DNA of 64,000 nucleotides from Geodermatophilus obscurus DSM 43160. Lineage in GTDB: Bacteria > Actinomycetota > Actinomycetes > Mycobacteriales > Geodermatophilaceae. Below, one piece after another: positions 51,341-61,951 of this stretch; position 1 is the first letter of the stretch, and every line of letters begins with the position of its first letter. The position numbers and the translations under genes were made by a program. The notes below the pieces were generated by a model. That model had not been told where the DNA came from and did no database searches. It saw nothing but the letters and a program-made list of their open reading frames with translations. Location of the stretch: the NCBI RefSeq assembly GCF_000025345.1, contig NC_013757.1, forward strand, positions 1,178,001 through 1,242,000, given 5' to 3'.

Positions 51341-52231
51341 GCATCACTGCGTCCGAACCCTGGAGGTGGAGCCGGGACTGCCCCGGTTCGGTTGACTCCT
51401 TGCCTGTGAGCCACGGCCTCACTGGAAGGGTCAGCATCGAGCCCAAGCCGTTCCCGGCGGAGTTCCTTCGTGACGTCATCGCCGTAGCCCTTAAAGTAAG
51501 GGGCAGCGGTTGAGCCCCCGATACGCCGTTGCCCTCGGCTCTGCGTCCGACTACGGCCCTTTCCCGGCTCGGTCAGCAATCATGCGGTCATCGTTACGCC
51601 TGCTGCTTGGCCGATGATGAACCAGGCACGTCATGCTCGCCGTCGTCCTGGGCGCGTCAGGGATGTACCAAATCAGCCCGCGGCGGGAGACCGGACTTGG
51701 CCGGTCAAGCCGGGCGTCAAACTAGGGCATGGGCGAGCGGCGGGCTCGATGAGGTGAGCCTGTCGGCCGGGCGGTAGAGCCTTGCGAGGCCGACCGTGGA
51801 GGAGCCGAGAGCCGTTGCAGCGCGTCACGCATGTCGGTCTGTGTACTTGTCGCTGATCGACTGGCCGGCATGTATGGGGCCGAGGGACTGAAGTGCCGAA
51901 GGCCATGGACCGCGTATCAGCCGCCAGGCCCGCGTGGGCTACAAGGGGCTGCCAGACAGCGTCCCGGGAGGTGTCAGGCCAGAGCGGCCGGTCAGCGATG
52001 TCTTGCCTATTTCGCCCCGCCGATACGTCGCGCGATTTGTTCAGGTCGTGCGCCTATTTCAGCGCCGAGGCTCTTCAGCAACTGGCGGGGGTGGTAGGCG
52101 ATGAGTGCTGCCGGAGACAACGAGGCTCCACTTGGGCCCGGCGAGATGAGGGTCTGCGGCCGGATGGGCTGCTTGTGTGAACGGCGGCGCTGGGTATCGC
52201 CTACGGCCAGTGATGGGTGTACGTCTGGTGC
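51341..52231. other. Gene-poor region between IS110 remnant and TIR gene
   Basis: About 890 bp with no convincing gene on either strand. The first part (51341 to about 51750) is upstream of the IS110 transposase frame and may be its left end, where IS110 elements encode their guide (bridge) RNA. It also holds one copy of a 50-bp sequence found again after the TIR gene. The rest (51750-52231) may contain the TIR gene promoter. Confidence 0.4.
51369..51418. repeat. 50-bp direct repeat, left copy (IS-end-like)
   Basis: GGGACTGCCCCGGTTCGGTT and the following GACTCC...CTGTG...CGGCC match 55225-55275 in the same orientation with a few changes. The sequence resembles an insertion-sequence end. The two copies bracket the TIR-NB-ARC gene. 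Confidence 0.6.
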
Positions 52232-55195
52232 GTGAGCAGTCGGGCGACCGATTTCTTCATCAGCCACGCCGGCCGGGACACCGGGTGGGCGGAGTGGCTG
52301 GCCTGGCAGCTGCAGCAGGCCGGCTACACCGTCGAGCTCGACGTGTGGGACTGGGCTCCGGGTGAGGACTTCGTGGCCCTGATGGCCGCCGCGCTGGAGT
52401 CCGCGGACCGGCTGCTGGCGGTGTGCACCGAGGCCTACTTCGCCTCTGTGTTCGGCGGCGCGGAGCTGCGGGCGGCCTTCGCCAATCAGGCCAAGGCCGC
52501 GGGGCGGATCGTGCCGGTGCTGGTCGAGCCGGTCACCCTGCCCCCGCTGTACGCGTCGCTGATCCATCTGGACCTGACCGGCTTGGACGAGGCCGCAGCG
52601 GCGGCCCGGCTGCGGGCCCGGCTGGCCGGGGGCCGCCCCACGAGCGCGCCGCCGTTTCCCCGCCCGGGTCCGGCACCCCGGTTGGCGGACAAGCCGCGGT
52701 TCGCCGGCGCGCTGCCGGGCGTGTGGCGGGTGCCGCCGCGCAATCCCCGCTTCACCGGCCGGGACGGCATGCTCGCCGAGCTCCGGCGGCGGCTGCGCGC
52801 CGGGGAGGGCACGCTGGTGGTGCAGGCGCTGTACGGGCTGGGCGGAGTGGGCAAGACCCAGCTGGCGCTCGAGTACGCCCACCGGTTCACCGCCGACTAC
52901 GACCTGGTGTGGTGGATCGACGCCGAACAGCCGGTGCTCATCCCCGACCAGCTCGCCGTCCTCGCCGCCCGGCTAGACCTGCCGGCCGGGCCGACGGTGG
53001 CTGCCACCGTGGACCGGTTGCTGGCGGAGCTGCGCGCCCGGACCCGCTGGCTGCTGGTCTTCGACAACGCCGAACACCCTCAGGACATTGCCGACTACCG
53101 GCCCGGCGGGGCTGGGCACGTGCTGATCACCTCCCGCTCTCCCGGCTGGGGCGCGCTGGGTGGGCGGCTGGAGGTGGACGTGCTGGCCCGGGTCGAGACG
53201 GTGGCGCTGCTGCGCGCCCGCATTCCGGCCCTGGATGAGGAGCTGGCCGACAAGCTCGCCGCCGAACTCGGGGACCTGCCGCTGGCTGCCGCCCAGGCCG
53301 CCAGCTTTCTGGAGCAGACCGACCTGCCACCCGTGGACTATCTGCGCCGCTTCCGGGCCCGCCGCACCAGCCTGCTGGCCCGCGGCGACGTGGTGGGCTA
53401 CTCCGGGCGGGTCGACACCGCCTGGGCGCTGTCGCTGGACCGGCTGCGCGACGAGGACCCGGCCGCCGTGCAGCTGCTCGAGCTGGCCGCCTTCTTCGCC
53501 CCCGAACCCATCCCGCTGGCGCTGGTCAGCGACCACGCCGACCTGCTCGACGAGCCGCTGCGCACCATCGCCGCCGATCCCGACACCCTGACCGACAGCG
53601 TCGGCGCGCTGGTCGGCTACTCCCTGGCCCGCCGCCACCCCGATGGCTTCCAGCTACACCGGCTCGTGCAAGCGGTCATCCGCCAGCAGCTCCTGCCCGA
53701 CCGGCAACAGACCACCGCCCAACAAGCAGTGGCGCTGCTGGTTGCGGCCGCCCCGGGCGACCCGGAGGACTCGGTCAGCTGGGCCGGCTACGCCCAGCTC
53801 GCTCCGCACGTGCTGGCCACCTCCCCGCTGGGTGATTCCTCTGCTGCCGGCCGGCACCTGGTCCTGGACATCATTCGCTACCTGCACGCCCATGGGGACA
53901 GCTCCGGCAGCCGGGCCGTTGGCGAACCGCTGCTCGACCGCTGGCGGGCGATCCTCGGCTGCGACCATCCCGACACCCTGACCGCCGCGAGCACCCTCAC
54001 CCTTGCCCTCATCTCGGTGGGTGAGGTGGAGTCGGGCCGCGCCCTGGGGGAGGACACCCTGTGGCGCTGCCGCCGGGTACTCGGCCCGGACCACGCCAGC
54101 ACCCTGTTGGCGGCGGCCGCCCTGATCCGGGCCTTGAACCAGCTGGGCGAGGGGAAGGCGGCCCGCAGCCTGGGCGAGGACACGCTGCAGCGCTGCCGCC
54201 GAGTGCTCGGCTCCGACCACGCCACCACCCTGTCGGCGGCGGCCGCCCTAACCGGCGCCCTGGCCCAACTGGGGGAGGCGCGGCCGGCCCGGGTCCTGGG
54301 TGAGGACACCCTGCAGCGCGGCCGCCGGGTACTCGGCCCGAACTACCCGATCACCCTGATGGCAGCCGCCGCCCTGACCCACGCCCTGGTCGGACTGGGT
54401 GAGGCGGAGGCGACCCGGATCCTGGGTGAGGACACGCTGCAGCGCGGCCGCCGGGTGCTCGGCCCGGACCACCTGATCACCCTGATGGCGGCGGCCGCCC
54501 TGACCCTCGCCCTGGTCGGACTGGGTGAGGCGGAGTCGGCCCGGATCCTGGGTGAGGACACCCTGCAGCGCGGCCGCCGGGTGCTCGGCCCGGACCACCT
54601 GATCACCCTGTGGGCGGCGGCCGCGCTCACCCACGCCCAGGTCGGACTGGGTGAGGCGGAGGCGACCCGGGTCCTGGGTGAGGACACGCTGCAGCGCGGC
54701 CGCCGGGTGCTCGGCCCGGACCACCTGATCACCCTGTGGGCGGCGAGCAGTCTCGCCCTTGCCCTGACCGCGCTGGGTGATGCGGAGTCGGCCCGCAGCC
54801 TGGGTGAGGACACGCTGCAGCACTGCCGCCGGGTGCTCGGCCCGGACCACCTGATCACCCTGTGGGCGGCGGCCGCCCTGACCCTCGCCCAGGCCCAACT
54901 GGGCGAGGCGGAGGCGACCCGCAGCCTGGGTGAGGACACGCTGCAGCACTGCCGCCGGGTGCTCGGCCTCGATCACCCGACCAGCCTCTGGGCGGCGGCC
55001 GCCCTGACCCTCGCCCAGGCCCAACTGGGCGAGGCGGAGTCGGCCCGCAGCCTGGGTGAGGACACGCTGCAGCGCAGCCGCCGGGTCTTCGGCCCGGACA
55101 ATCCGATCATGCAGTACCTGTCCCAGGCCGCCGGCATCGGCCACTCGTTGCTGGGTGGCGATGCGACTGCCGACCGCACCAGTGGGCCGCTGTGA
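52232..55195 (+). CDS. TIR-NB-ARC-TPR (STAND) protein
   Basis: About 987 aa. The N-terminal TIR domain (residues 5-125) has [17 protein letters not shown], a [11 protein letters not shown] loop and a candidate NADase glutamate E78 ([10 protein letters not shown]). The NB-ARC ATPase has [13 protein letters not shown], the P-loop GLGGVGKT (202-209) and Walker [11 protein letters not shown] helical region leads to nine or more 42-aa TPR units. Architecture resembles plant-like NLRs and the actinobacterial FxsT-type proteins, but no FxsA/FxsB gene is nearby. Likely senses a ligand through the TPRs and activates the TIR domain. GTG 52217 is an alternative start. Confidence 0.9.
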   Translation: MSSRATDFFISHAGRDTGWAEWLAWQLQQAGYTVELDVWDWAPGEDFVALMAAALESADRLLAVCTEAYFASVFGGAELRAAFANQAKAAGRIVPVLVEPVTLPPLYASLIHLDLTGLDEAAAAARLRARLAGGRPTSAPPFPRPGPAPRLADKPRFAGALPGVWRVPPRNPRFTGRDGMLAELRRRLRAGEGTLVVQALYGLGGVGKTQLALEYAHRFTADYDLVWWIDAEQPVLIPDQLAVLAARLDLPAGPTVAATVDRLLAELRARTRWLLVFDNAEHPQDIADYRPGGAGHVLITSRSPGWGALGGRLEVDVLARVETVALLRARIPALDEELADKLAAELGDLPLAAAQAASFLEQTDLPPVDYLRRFRARRTSLLARGDVVGYSGRVDTAWALSLDRLRDEDPAAVQLLELAAFFAPEPIPLALVSDHADLLDEPLRTIAADPDTLTDSVGALVGYSLARRHPDGFQLHRLVQAVIRQQLLPDRQQTTAQQAVALLVAAAPGDPEDSVSWAGYAQLAPHVLATSPLGDSSAAGRHLVLDIIRYLHAHGDSSGSRAVGEPLLDRWRAILGCDHPDTLTAASTLTLALISVGEVESGRALGEDTLWRCRRVLGPDHASTLLAAAALIRALNQLGEGKAARSLGEDTLQRCRRVLGSDHATTLSAAAALTGALAQLGEARPARVLGEDTLQRGRRVLGPNYPITLMAAAALTHALVGLGEAEATRILGEDTLQRGRRVLGPDHLITLMAAAALTLALVGLGEAESARILGEDTLQRGRRVLGPDHLITLWAAAALTHAQVGLGEAEATRVLGEDTLQRGRRVLGPDHLITLWAASSLALALTALGDAESARSLGEDTLQHCRRVLGPDHLITLWAAAALTLAQAQLGEAEATRSLGEDTLQHCRRVLGLDHPTSLWAAAALTLAQAQLGEAESARSLGEDTLQRSRRVFGPDNPIMQYLSQAAGIGHSLLGGDATADRTSGPL
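53962..55095 (+). repeat. Nine 126-bp TPR-encoding tandem repeats
   Basis: Each unit encodes 42 residues of the type [20 protein letters not shown] followed by [10 protein letters not shown]. Units 4-8 are nearly identical at DNA level, pointing to recent copy-number change or gene conversion. The first and last units are more divergent. Confidence 0.9.
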
Positions 55196-55518
55196 AGGTC
55201 CGTCCACTGCCCGATCCAGTCACGGAGCGGGACTGCCCCCGGTTCAGTTGACTCCGTGGCTGTGGGGCTGCGGCCTGCGCTGGCAGAGCGAGATCCGCGC
55301 GGGAACGAACGTTCCTTGGGCGGTGGTGGGCAGCCAGGTCTAGACGTGTCCTGACCGTCACTTTGACCTGTCGAGGGCTCCGGAGGGTCGACGGCTGGGA
55401 AGGCTGCACGCCTGGCTCGCTGTCCGTCCGGCGTAGCTGGAACCCGGCGGACGCGCCTAGTAGACGCATCAGTACTGCAGCGGCACCTGGCGAGGCTTGT
55501 GATCAGCTCGGCATGGCG
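55196..55518. other. Spacer between convergent genes with IS-end-like sequence
   Basis: About 320 bp between the TIR gene and the PLP decarboxylase. It contains the right copy of the 50-bp direct repeat (55225-55275) and no recognised gene. Confidence 0.5.
55225..55275. repeat. 50-bp direct repeat, right copy (IS-end-like)
   Basis: GGGACTGCCCCCGGTTCAGT and the following GACTCC...CTGTG...CGGCC, matching 51369-51418 in direct orientation with one inserted C and several substitutions. Confidence 0.6.
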
Positions 55519-56967
55519 TCATCCATTTGCTGTGCGCGCGGCGGTGATGATCGCGTCGGCGCTGCGGTGGGCGTCGGCCGGGGTGGTCTGCCATCCGACG
55601 ACCGAGATGCGCATGACGCTTTGTCCGCGGAAGGTGCTGCCGGCCAGCCAGCAGACTCCGTCGCGTTGGACCCGCTCGATCACCGTGTTGGTGAGTGCGT
55701 CGTCGTCGCCGAAGCGCACGAGGACCTGGTTGAGCACGACGTCGTTGAGGATTTCGATGCCGGGCTCGGCGGCGAGGCGGCCGGCGATCAGCTGGGCGTG
55801 GTCGCAGCATCGGTCGACGAGGTCGGCCAGGCCGTGGCGGCCCAGCTGGCGCAGCGCTGCGTACACCGTGACGCCCCGTGCCCGCCGGGAGAACTCCGGT
55901 GTCCAGTCGAAGCCGTAGGGCACGTCGTCGGCGTGCGCCGGAACGTAGGCCTGGGTCGAGGTCATGGCCGCGCGGTGAGCGGGCGGGTCGGCGACGATGG
56001 CGATCCCGCAGTCGTAGGGGACGTTGAGCCACTTGTGGCCGTCGGTCGCCCACGAGTTCGCCTGCTCGGCGCCGGCCAGGAGTGGGCGCCGCCGCGGGCT
56101 GGCGGCGGCCCACAGCCCGAACGCGCCGTCGATGTGCAGCCACGCCCGGTGCTCGCGACAGGTGCGGGCGATGTCGACGAACGGGTCGAACGCCCCGGTG
56201 TTGATCTCTCCGGCCTGCGCGCAGACGATCGTCGGGGTGTCGGCGCCGTTGGCGAGGGCGCCGCGCAGCGCGTCGGCGCGCATCCGGCCCTGGCCGTCGG
56301 CCGGCACCACGTCGAGGAGTTGGCCCAGCCCGAGCAGCCGGCAGGCGACCCCGACGGTGACGTGGGCGTACTCGCCGGCCAGGACGCGGACCCGGGGCGC
56401 GCCGTGCAGCCCGTGCGCCTCGACGTCCCAGCTGGCGTCGCGCAGAACCGCATGCCGCGCGGCGGCCAGGCAGGTGAAGTTGGCCATCTGGCCGCCGGTG
56501 ACGAACCCGACCCCACTGGACGCCGGCACACCGAGGAGCTCCCGGACCCAGCCGGCGGCGACCTCCTCGACCACTGACAGGGCAGGTGAGGCGACGAAGC
56601 CTCCGCCGTTCTGGTCCCACGCCGACACCAGCCAGTCGGCCGCCACCGCGGCCGGCACCGCGCCGCCGATGACGAACCCGAAGTACCGCGGTCCACCCGA
56701 CGCGACCAGTCCGGGGTCGACGTCGCGCGCCAGGCTCTCAACGATCACCGAGGGCTCCTCGCCGTCGTCGGTCAGTGGGCGTGCGAGCACGGCGCGCAGC
56801 TCACCGAGTCCCGCCTTCGCGCGCACCGGTCGATCCCGCAGCCCGTCGAGGTACCGGCGGGCCAGTCGGGCGGCGTCGTCGAGACAGTCATAGCGCCAAT
56901 CCGACGCTCGGGCATCCCCCCTCTGCAGAGATCGGCCAGAGATCGCGGAAGTGTCGTCGCTCGCCAT
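55519..56967 (-). CDS. PLP-dependent group II decarboxylase
   Basis: A 482-aa fold-type I PLP enzyme. The PLP lysine is in ATDGHKWLNVPYDCG. The aspartate contacting the ring nitrogen is in WLHIDGAFG, and the N-terminal segment has GPRYFGFVIGG and the GGQMANFTCL phosphate-binding region. The family includes aromatic-amino-acid, glutamate and diaminobutyrate decarboxylases; the substrate here is not clear. Intact, in contrast to the genes that follow. Its start faces the decayed DUF2236 gene across a 114-bp divergent spacer. Confidence 0.88.
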   Translation of the reverse strand: MASDDTSAISGRSLQRGDARASDWRYDCLDDAARLARRYLDGLRDRPVRAKAGLGELRAVLARPLTDDGEEPSVIVESLARDVDPGLVASGGPRYFGFVIGGAVPAAVAADWLVSAWDQNGGGFVASPALSVVEEVAAGWVRELLGVPASSGVGFVTGGQMANFTCLAAARHAVLRDASWDVEAHGLHGAPRVRVLAGEYAHVTVGVACRLLGLGQLLDVVPADGQGRMRADALRGALANGADTPTIVCAQAGEINTGAFDPFVDIARTCREHRAWLHIDGAFGLWAAASPRRRPLLAGAEQANSWATDGHKWLNVPYDCGIAIVADPPAHRAAMTSTQAYVPAHADDVPYGFDWTPEFSRRARGVTVYAALRQLGRHGLADLVDRCCDHAQLIAGRLAAEPGIEILNDVVLNQVLVRFGDDDALTNTVIERVQRDGVCWLAGSTFRGQSVMRISVVGWQTTPADAHRSADAIITAARTANG

Positions 56968-57081
56968 GGCGGTCCTCCTCGCGCGCGGACACCGGGCCGT
57001 CGGCCAAGAATGGTCCGCCGCCAGGTCGTGAACTAGAGGGGACGGTCGACGATCGCCCGCGACTGGTGTCAGGACGAGCAG

Positions 57082-58121
57082 GTGATCACCACCCGGCTGG
57101 GCGACGTCGCGACAACCTGCGTCCCGCCGGCCGCTGTCACCGCCTTGCTGGAGGGCCGGTCGGCGTCGGTTGCGGTCCCCGACTCGCTGGCCGCACTGGT
57201 CGCCGAGCTCGAGCGCCTGCCCTCCTGGGTGCGACCGGAGCGGCTCCAGCGGGGCGGCGCTGCCTACCTGGGCATCGGGACCGTCTGGATGCAGCTGCTG
57301 CTCGGGCCGGGCTCGCTGATCAACACCTACCGCTCGCCGGGGTTGGCCCGTGTCCTGACCTCGAGCGGGCGGCTGGTGACCCGCGCGCCGCGGCGCATCC
57401 AGGAGACCGGGGCCTGGTTGGGCAGTGCCGTGCAGCCGGGCGCCCTGCGGGTGGGCGCGCCGGGGTACGTGGCCACCGCGCAGGTGCGGCTGTTCTACGC
57501 CCGCATGCGCGCTGAGCTCTTGCGGTGGTGGTGGGACGTCGAGCAGTGGGGGGTGCCGATCAATCAGGCCGACCTCGCCCGGACCCTGCTCGACTTCACC
57601 TACGTCCCGATCCGGGCGATGGGCCGGCTGGGGTCGGCCTGCGCCCTCACGAGCGGGACGACGTCCACCATCAGTTCCGCTACATCGCCCACCTGCTCGG
57701 GATCGATCCCGAGCTGCAGGTGGACGACCACGCGGGGGCGACGAACCTGGCGGCGCTGCTGGAGATGGTCACGCCGCCGCCGGACGAGGGGTCCCGCGCG
57801 TTGGTCTAGGCGCTGCTGGAGGCCTACGCGCAACTGTTGACGCCGGTGCTCCATACTCCGGAGGCAATGACCCGCGAGCTGGTCCTGGCACTCGCGCAGA
57901 TTTTCCACGGCGCGCCGGTGTGTCGGAGGTTGGGGATGGCGGCGCCGGCGTGGTGGGCGGTTGCTGCGGTGCGTGCCCTCGGGGTCGCGAACTCCCTCGT
58001 CCGGCTCGGGCATCGGGCGGTGCCCGCAGCCGGACGCCGGCAGGTTCGCCGCGCGCACTCGGCGATCCGGCAGCACGCCAGCATGCTCACCGGTCCGACC
58101 GCCTACCAGCAGTTGCCGTGA
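57082..58121 (+). pseudogene. DUF2236 (MpaB-like oxygenase) gene, frameshifted and with internal stop
   Basis: Frame one encodes LLLGPGSLINTYRSPGLARV and WGVPINQADLARTLLDFTYV, ending sense near 57650. The protein continues in the next frame with HHQFRYIAHLLGIDPELQVD, meets a TAG at 57807-57809, and goes on as LLEAYAQLLTPVLHTPEAMT to 58121. One indel and one nonsense change break a single DUF2236 protein of about 345 aa, the family of latex-clearing-protein and MpaB-type haem oxygenases. Confidence 0.75.
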
Positions 58122-58222
58122 GGCAGGCGACGTCATCCGGACCATGAACGCGAACAGGCTCGGAAGGTTGCCGGCACCCAGCGTTCGCGATGAGCGGCGC
58201 GCCAGTCCCGGATCCAACCTGC

Positions 58223-58650
58223 ATGACGTACCGGACAGTCACCTCGGCGGACGGCACCCTCATCGCTCATGAGACCTTCGGTTCCGGGCCACCCTTGATC
58301 ACGGTCTGCGGTGCGACCTGCGACCGCGTCCTGATGCGCCCCACGGCCCGGGGGCTCGGCGAGTACTTCACGACCGTGAACCATGACCGGCGGGGTCGCG
58401 GGGACAAGCTGCATACGCGTCGATCGGGAGATCGAGGACATCGCCGCGCTGATCGACGCGGTCGGCGGGCGCGTGCACCTCTACGGGCACTCCTCCGGCG
58501 CCGCCCTGGTGCTCCGCGCCGCCGGGCGGGCCTGCGGTGGACAGGTTCGTCTGCCACGACCCGCCGTTCGCGCCTGATGACCAGTCCTTCCGGGACGAGG
58601 CGTGGACCTTCGCGACGAGCATCCGCCGCCTGGGGGCTGTCCCGGTTTGA
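58223..58650 (+). pseudogene. Alpha/beta hydrolase gene with two frameshifts
   Basis: Starts TYRTVTSADGTLIAHETFGS and VNHDRRGRG. It continues in a second frame with VDREIEDIAALIDAVGGRVH and the nucleophile elbow LYGHSSGAALVLRAAG, then a third frame with RFVCHDPPFAPDDQSFRDEA. The C-terminal half with the acid and His is missing. A product could not fold as a hydrolase. Confidence 0.7.
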
Positions 58651-58744
58651 TCGGGGAATCCGGATGCCGCCGCGTGCGCCCGTCTCTGCAGCGATTGCCC
58701 ATCCCATGGGATGGTGACAGGATTGTATCGGCAGGGGGGGCGCC

Positions 58745-59140
58745 ATGGCCGAGACGGACAAGAGCGAGAAGATCACCATCAACATCGGTCTCGTCGACCT
58801 CGGTCACATCGATCTCCTGGTCGACGAGGGCTTCTACGCCAACCGAACGGACTTCATCCGCACGGCGATCCGGCGGCAGCTCGAGACCCGGGCCGCAGCC
58901 GTCGACGACACGGTCGCGCGCCGGACGCTGACCCTGGGAGCCCAGCACCTCACCAGGCGAGACCTCGAGGACCTCCGCAACGCCGGGCGCACCGTGCAAC
59001 TTCGTGTCCTCGGGCTGGCCACGATCGCGGACGACGTCACTCCCGAACTCGCCCTGGCGACGATCTCGGCCGTCGAGGTCCTCGGCGCATTCCGAGCGCC
59101 GCGGGCGGTCAAGGCTGCTCTGGCCCCCCGCACGGCCTGA
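58745..59140 (+). CDS. CopG-like ribbon-helix-helix regulator
   Basis: A 131-aa protein. The N-terminal ribbon-helix-helix is [20 protein letters not shown] then [20 protein letters not shown]. The rest carries a helical extension with [20 protein letters not shown]. It lies 88 bp upstream of the PHA-depolymerase-like gene, an arrangement that suggests it regulates that gene. Confidence 0.82.
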   Translation: MAETDKSEKITINIGLVDLGHIDLLVDEGFYANRTDFIRTAIRRQLETRAAAVDDTVARRTLTLGAQHLTRRDLEDLRNAGRTVQLRVLGLATIADDVTPELALATISAVEVLGAFRAPRAVKAALAPRTA

Positions 59141-59228
59141 AGCCGCTGCCCCGCCGACCGGCGGGGGAGCAGTCCCGCACGGCGCCGACCGCACGATCCG
59201 CGCCGCACTCACCCCCGAAGGGGCCTGC

Positions 59229-60461
59229 ATGGACGACGACCGTACTTCCGGCATGTCCGAAGCTCTCCGGCTCACCCGCGCAGGGCAGCTGAACGAGGCG
59301 TTCGCGGTCATCCAGCGCACGCTCGGCTCCACACCTGTCGTGCCACCCCCCGCGACGCCCGGCGCCGGTCAGGCACTCACCGGGCTGCCGTTCTCCAAGG
59401 TCGCTCCGATCCGGTCCGCAGGAGGGAGCGGTGCGCCGGGCGCCAGCGGCCTGCTCGACGCACTCCATGGTGCCTGGGCGGCCCGGTCCGACGCAGGCCT
59501 GCCCGACGCCCTGGGCCGTCTGCTCCAGCAGCTTCGTCCCGTCCGCGGGGCCGGGGCGCCCGTGGGCGCGGCCGAGGCGGCTGCTGCGCCCGGGGGCGAG
59601 ATCCGGCACCTCAGCCTCACCGAGCCGGCCGGCACGCGTGCCTATGACCTGTACCTCCCCACCGGACGCACCGGCGTTCCGCTGCCGCTGGTCGTGATGC
59701 TGCACGGCGGCCAGCAGGATGCGGCGGACTGCGCTGCCGGCACCCGGATGAACGAGCTGGCTGAGCAGCACGGCTTCCTCGTCGCCTATCCCGAACAGTC
59801 ACGCGCCGCCAACAGCGGCGGCTACTGGAACTGGTTCTCCCCGGCTCACCAGCAGGCCGGCACCGGCGAGCCCTCGATCATCGCCGGCATCGTCCGGCGG
59901 GTCATGACCGATCACGCCGTCGACCCGGACCGGGTGTTCGTGGCCGGACTGTCCGCGGGCGGCGCCATGGCCGCCGTGATGGCCGCCACCCATCCGGATC
60001 TCTTCGCCGGGGTGGGGGTGCACTCCGGGATCGCCTTCAGGGCAGCGCACGACACGGCCTCTGCGCTCGCCGCCATGCGGACCGGAGGCTCGCCCGCTCC
60101 CGGGGGTCAGATCCCGTTGATCGTCTTCCACGGCGACCGGGACCCGGTCGTGGCCCCGGTGAACGCCGAGAAGCTGGTGGCTGCCCGGCTGGTCTCGGCC
60201 AAGACCTCGGTGTCGCAGACGACGCGGGTGGACGCAGGGGTCGGTCATGCGTGCACGAAGACGGTGCACACCGATGGCCACGGGACGGTCCTCGTCGAGT
60301 CCTGGACGGTGCACGGCGGCGGGCATGCCTGGTACGGCGGAAACCCTGTCGGTTCCTACACCGATCCCCTGGGTCCGGACGCGTCCGCTGAGATGATCAG
60401 GTTCTTCCTCGCGTCGGCGCCGGCACCTCGGCCTGGTGAGGCGTCAGGCTCGGACTCCTGA
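59229..60461 (+). CDS. PHB-depolymerase-family esterase
   Basis: A 410-aa serine esterase. An N-terminal helix ([20 protein letters not shown]) and linker precede the catalytic domain from [20 protein letters not shown]. The nucleophile is in [14 protein letters not shown], the acid in FHGDRDPVV and the histidine in [11 protein letters not shown]. No export signal is present, so it is probably intracellular, acting on short-chain polyhydroxyalkanoates or on other esters such as feruloyl/acetyl esters of the same family. Co-directional with the CopG-like gene. Confidence 0.88.
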   Translation: MDDDRTSGMSEALRLTRAGQLNEAFAVIQRTLGSTPVVPPPATPGAGQALTGLPFSKVAPIRSAGGSGAPGASGLLDALHGAWAARSDAGLPDALGRLLQQLRPVRGAGAPVGAAEAAAAPGGEIRHLSLTEPAGTRAYDLYLPTGRTGVPLPLVVMLHGGQQDAADCAAGTRMNELAEQHGFLVAYPEQSRAANSGGYWNWFSPAHQQAGTGEPSIIAGIVRRVMTDHAVDPDRVFVAGLSAGGAMAAVMAATHPDLFAGVGVHSGIAFRAAHDTASALAAMRTGGSPAPGGQIPLIVFHGDRDPVVAPVNAEKLVAARLVSAKTSVSQTTRVDAGVGHACTKTVHTDGHGTVLVESWTVHGGGHAWYGGNPVGSYTDPLGPDASAEMIRFFLASAPAPRPGEASGSDS

Positions 60462-60831
60462 GATCGCGCTCACAGATCCCCGGGGAGGTGCGCGCCGTCG
60501 CCATGAGGACCTCTCCGACGGCGGCAAGGACCCACAAGCGTGCTTGTATCTGGCGCGAGTGCTTGGGCTGGTGAGCACCGAACGGCCACCCACCTCCTGC
60601 GCAGACAGCGAGCCCTTCGTCCCGGAGGCCGGCGGGGTCCTCCTCCGGCTGCGCTGCCCGGTCGACTCCGCACCGCGAGCCGGAGATCGATCTGGGCGAC
60701 GAACCGGCGGGCGTAGACGGGCGTGAAACAGCCGCGGAGCAGCGACTCCGGGCCCTGGTTGGCCGCCGCCGTTCCTACAGTGGCGCCACGGCCGTCTCCA
60801 TACCGACGGACCCGCGCAAGGGAGGTCGACG
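60462..60831. other. 370-bp spacer, no gene recognised
   Basis: Follows the esterase stop. Short open frames on both strands are compositionally biased and unlike known families. A GGGAGG at 60820-60825 is the ribosome-binding site of the next (decayed) gene. Confidence 0.4.
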
Positions 60832-61227
60832 ATGGCCCAGACCAATTCCGTCCCGATCCGGGAGCTGGCGCGCAGCTGCTTCGACCAGGGCTCGCGCCGG
60901 CTGGGAGCAAGACGTGTCCGGTCTCGGTGAGGTCGACAGCGACGACCTCATCTACCACATGCCGCCCTTCCCTGAGCTGGACAAGGTGCGGCTGCGGAAC
61001 TACATCACCGGGTTCCACCGGGCATTCCCGACTCCTCCGTCCGCGTGGATGAACTGGTCGTCGACGGGGACATGACGGTGCAGCGCTGGCCCTGCACGGG
61101 CACCTACAGCGGCTACAGCCCGCTGCTTGCGGTGCCGCCCACCGGCCGGTCGACCCGGGGCACCGGCGTGCTCCTGGCGCACTGGCGCAATGTTCAGATC
61201 TCGGAGCTGTGGCACTTCGGGGACTGA
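60832..61227 (+). pseudogene. SnoaL-like (ester cyclase) gene with frameshifts
   Basis: ATG 60832 gives QTNSVPIRELARSCFDQGSR, then the frame is lost. SGLGEVDSDDLIYHMPPFPE and VRLRNYITGFHRAFPD appear in a second frame, and ELVVDGDMTVQRWPCTGTYS with ISELWHFGD in a third, ending at 61227. Together they make one NTF2-fold SnoaL-like protein of about 130 aa. Confidence 0.65.
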
Positions 61228-61472
61228 CTGGGGTCGCTGACCGCCGCCGGCGTCGGCTCACCGCTGAATCTGACGAGCGCGGGCTGACCGACGTCCGCGA
61301 CGGTGCGTTTCCGGCCAAGTCGTCGACCTCACCGGGAGACCTGGCCATCGGCACCGCCTTCGCCGCCGTCGTTCAGGCGTCGTCGAGCCCTCCGCTGGAA
61401 TCGGCGGGACGAGCGGCGTTCGGCGAGTGATCAGCACTGAAAACCCTCCGCACTGACCGCAAGGGAGACTGA

Positions 61473-61951
61473 GTGTTCAGGAACGTTGTGCAATTGGCTT
61501 GTGTCACGACCGACCTCGAGCGGGCGGTCTCGGTCTTCCGTGACGACCAAGGCGTCCGCGAGTTCGCGACCTTCGACAGTCTGCAGCTGCCCACCGTCGG
61601 TAGCGGGCAGGCGGCGATCAACTGGGGGCTGACCTATGTCGGCGACCTTCAGCTCGAGATTGTTCAGCCCGTGTCCGGCGAGGTCGACGTCTTTCGAGCG
61701 CTTCTGCCCGAGCGATCGGACCGGTTCGCCCTTCGTAGTCATCACATCGCCAGTCAGTTGGACAGCACAGACGAGTACGACCGGTGATGGCTGGCTACCG
61801 CCAGCGCGGCCACCGGATCGCGCTCGAGGCCAGCTTTGGGGGGACCCGGTTCTTCTATGCCGACACGTACGATCTGCTCGGCCATTTTCGGGAGTATCTG
61901 TTGCTCGACGACGCCACCAAGAAGTGGCTGGCCACCCTTCCGCGCAACTGA
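61473..61951 (+). pseudogene. VOC (glyoxalase-like) gene with one frameshift
   Basis: First frame: FRNVVQLACVTTDLERAVSV, LQLEIVQPVSG, RSHHIASQLDSTDEYDR, stop at 61787. The second frame overlaps in TGATG and reads VMAGYRQRGHRIALEASFGG, FFYADTYDLLGHFREYLLLD, stop at 61951. A single missing G near 61784 accounts for the split. Restored, it is a typical VOC protein of about 159 aa. Confidence 0.75.

Noticed and set aside
54248-55207. Minus-strand frame with 42-residue repeats opposite the TPR region
   Set aside because: It is the mirror of the TPR repeats in the TIR-NB-ARC gene.
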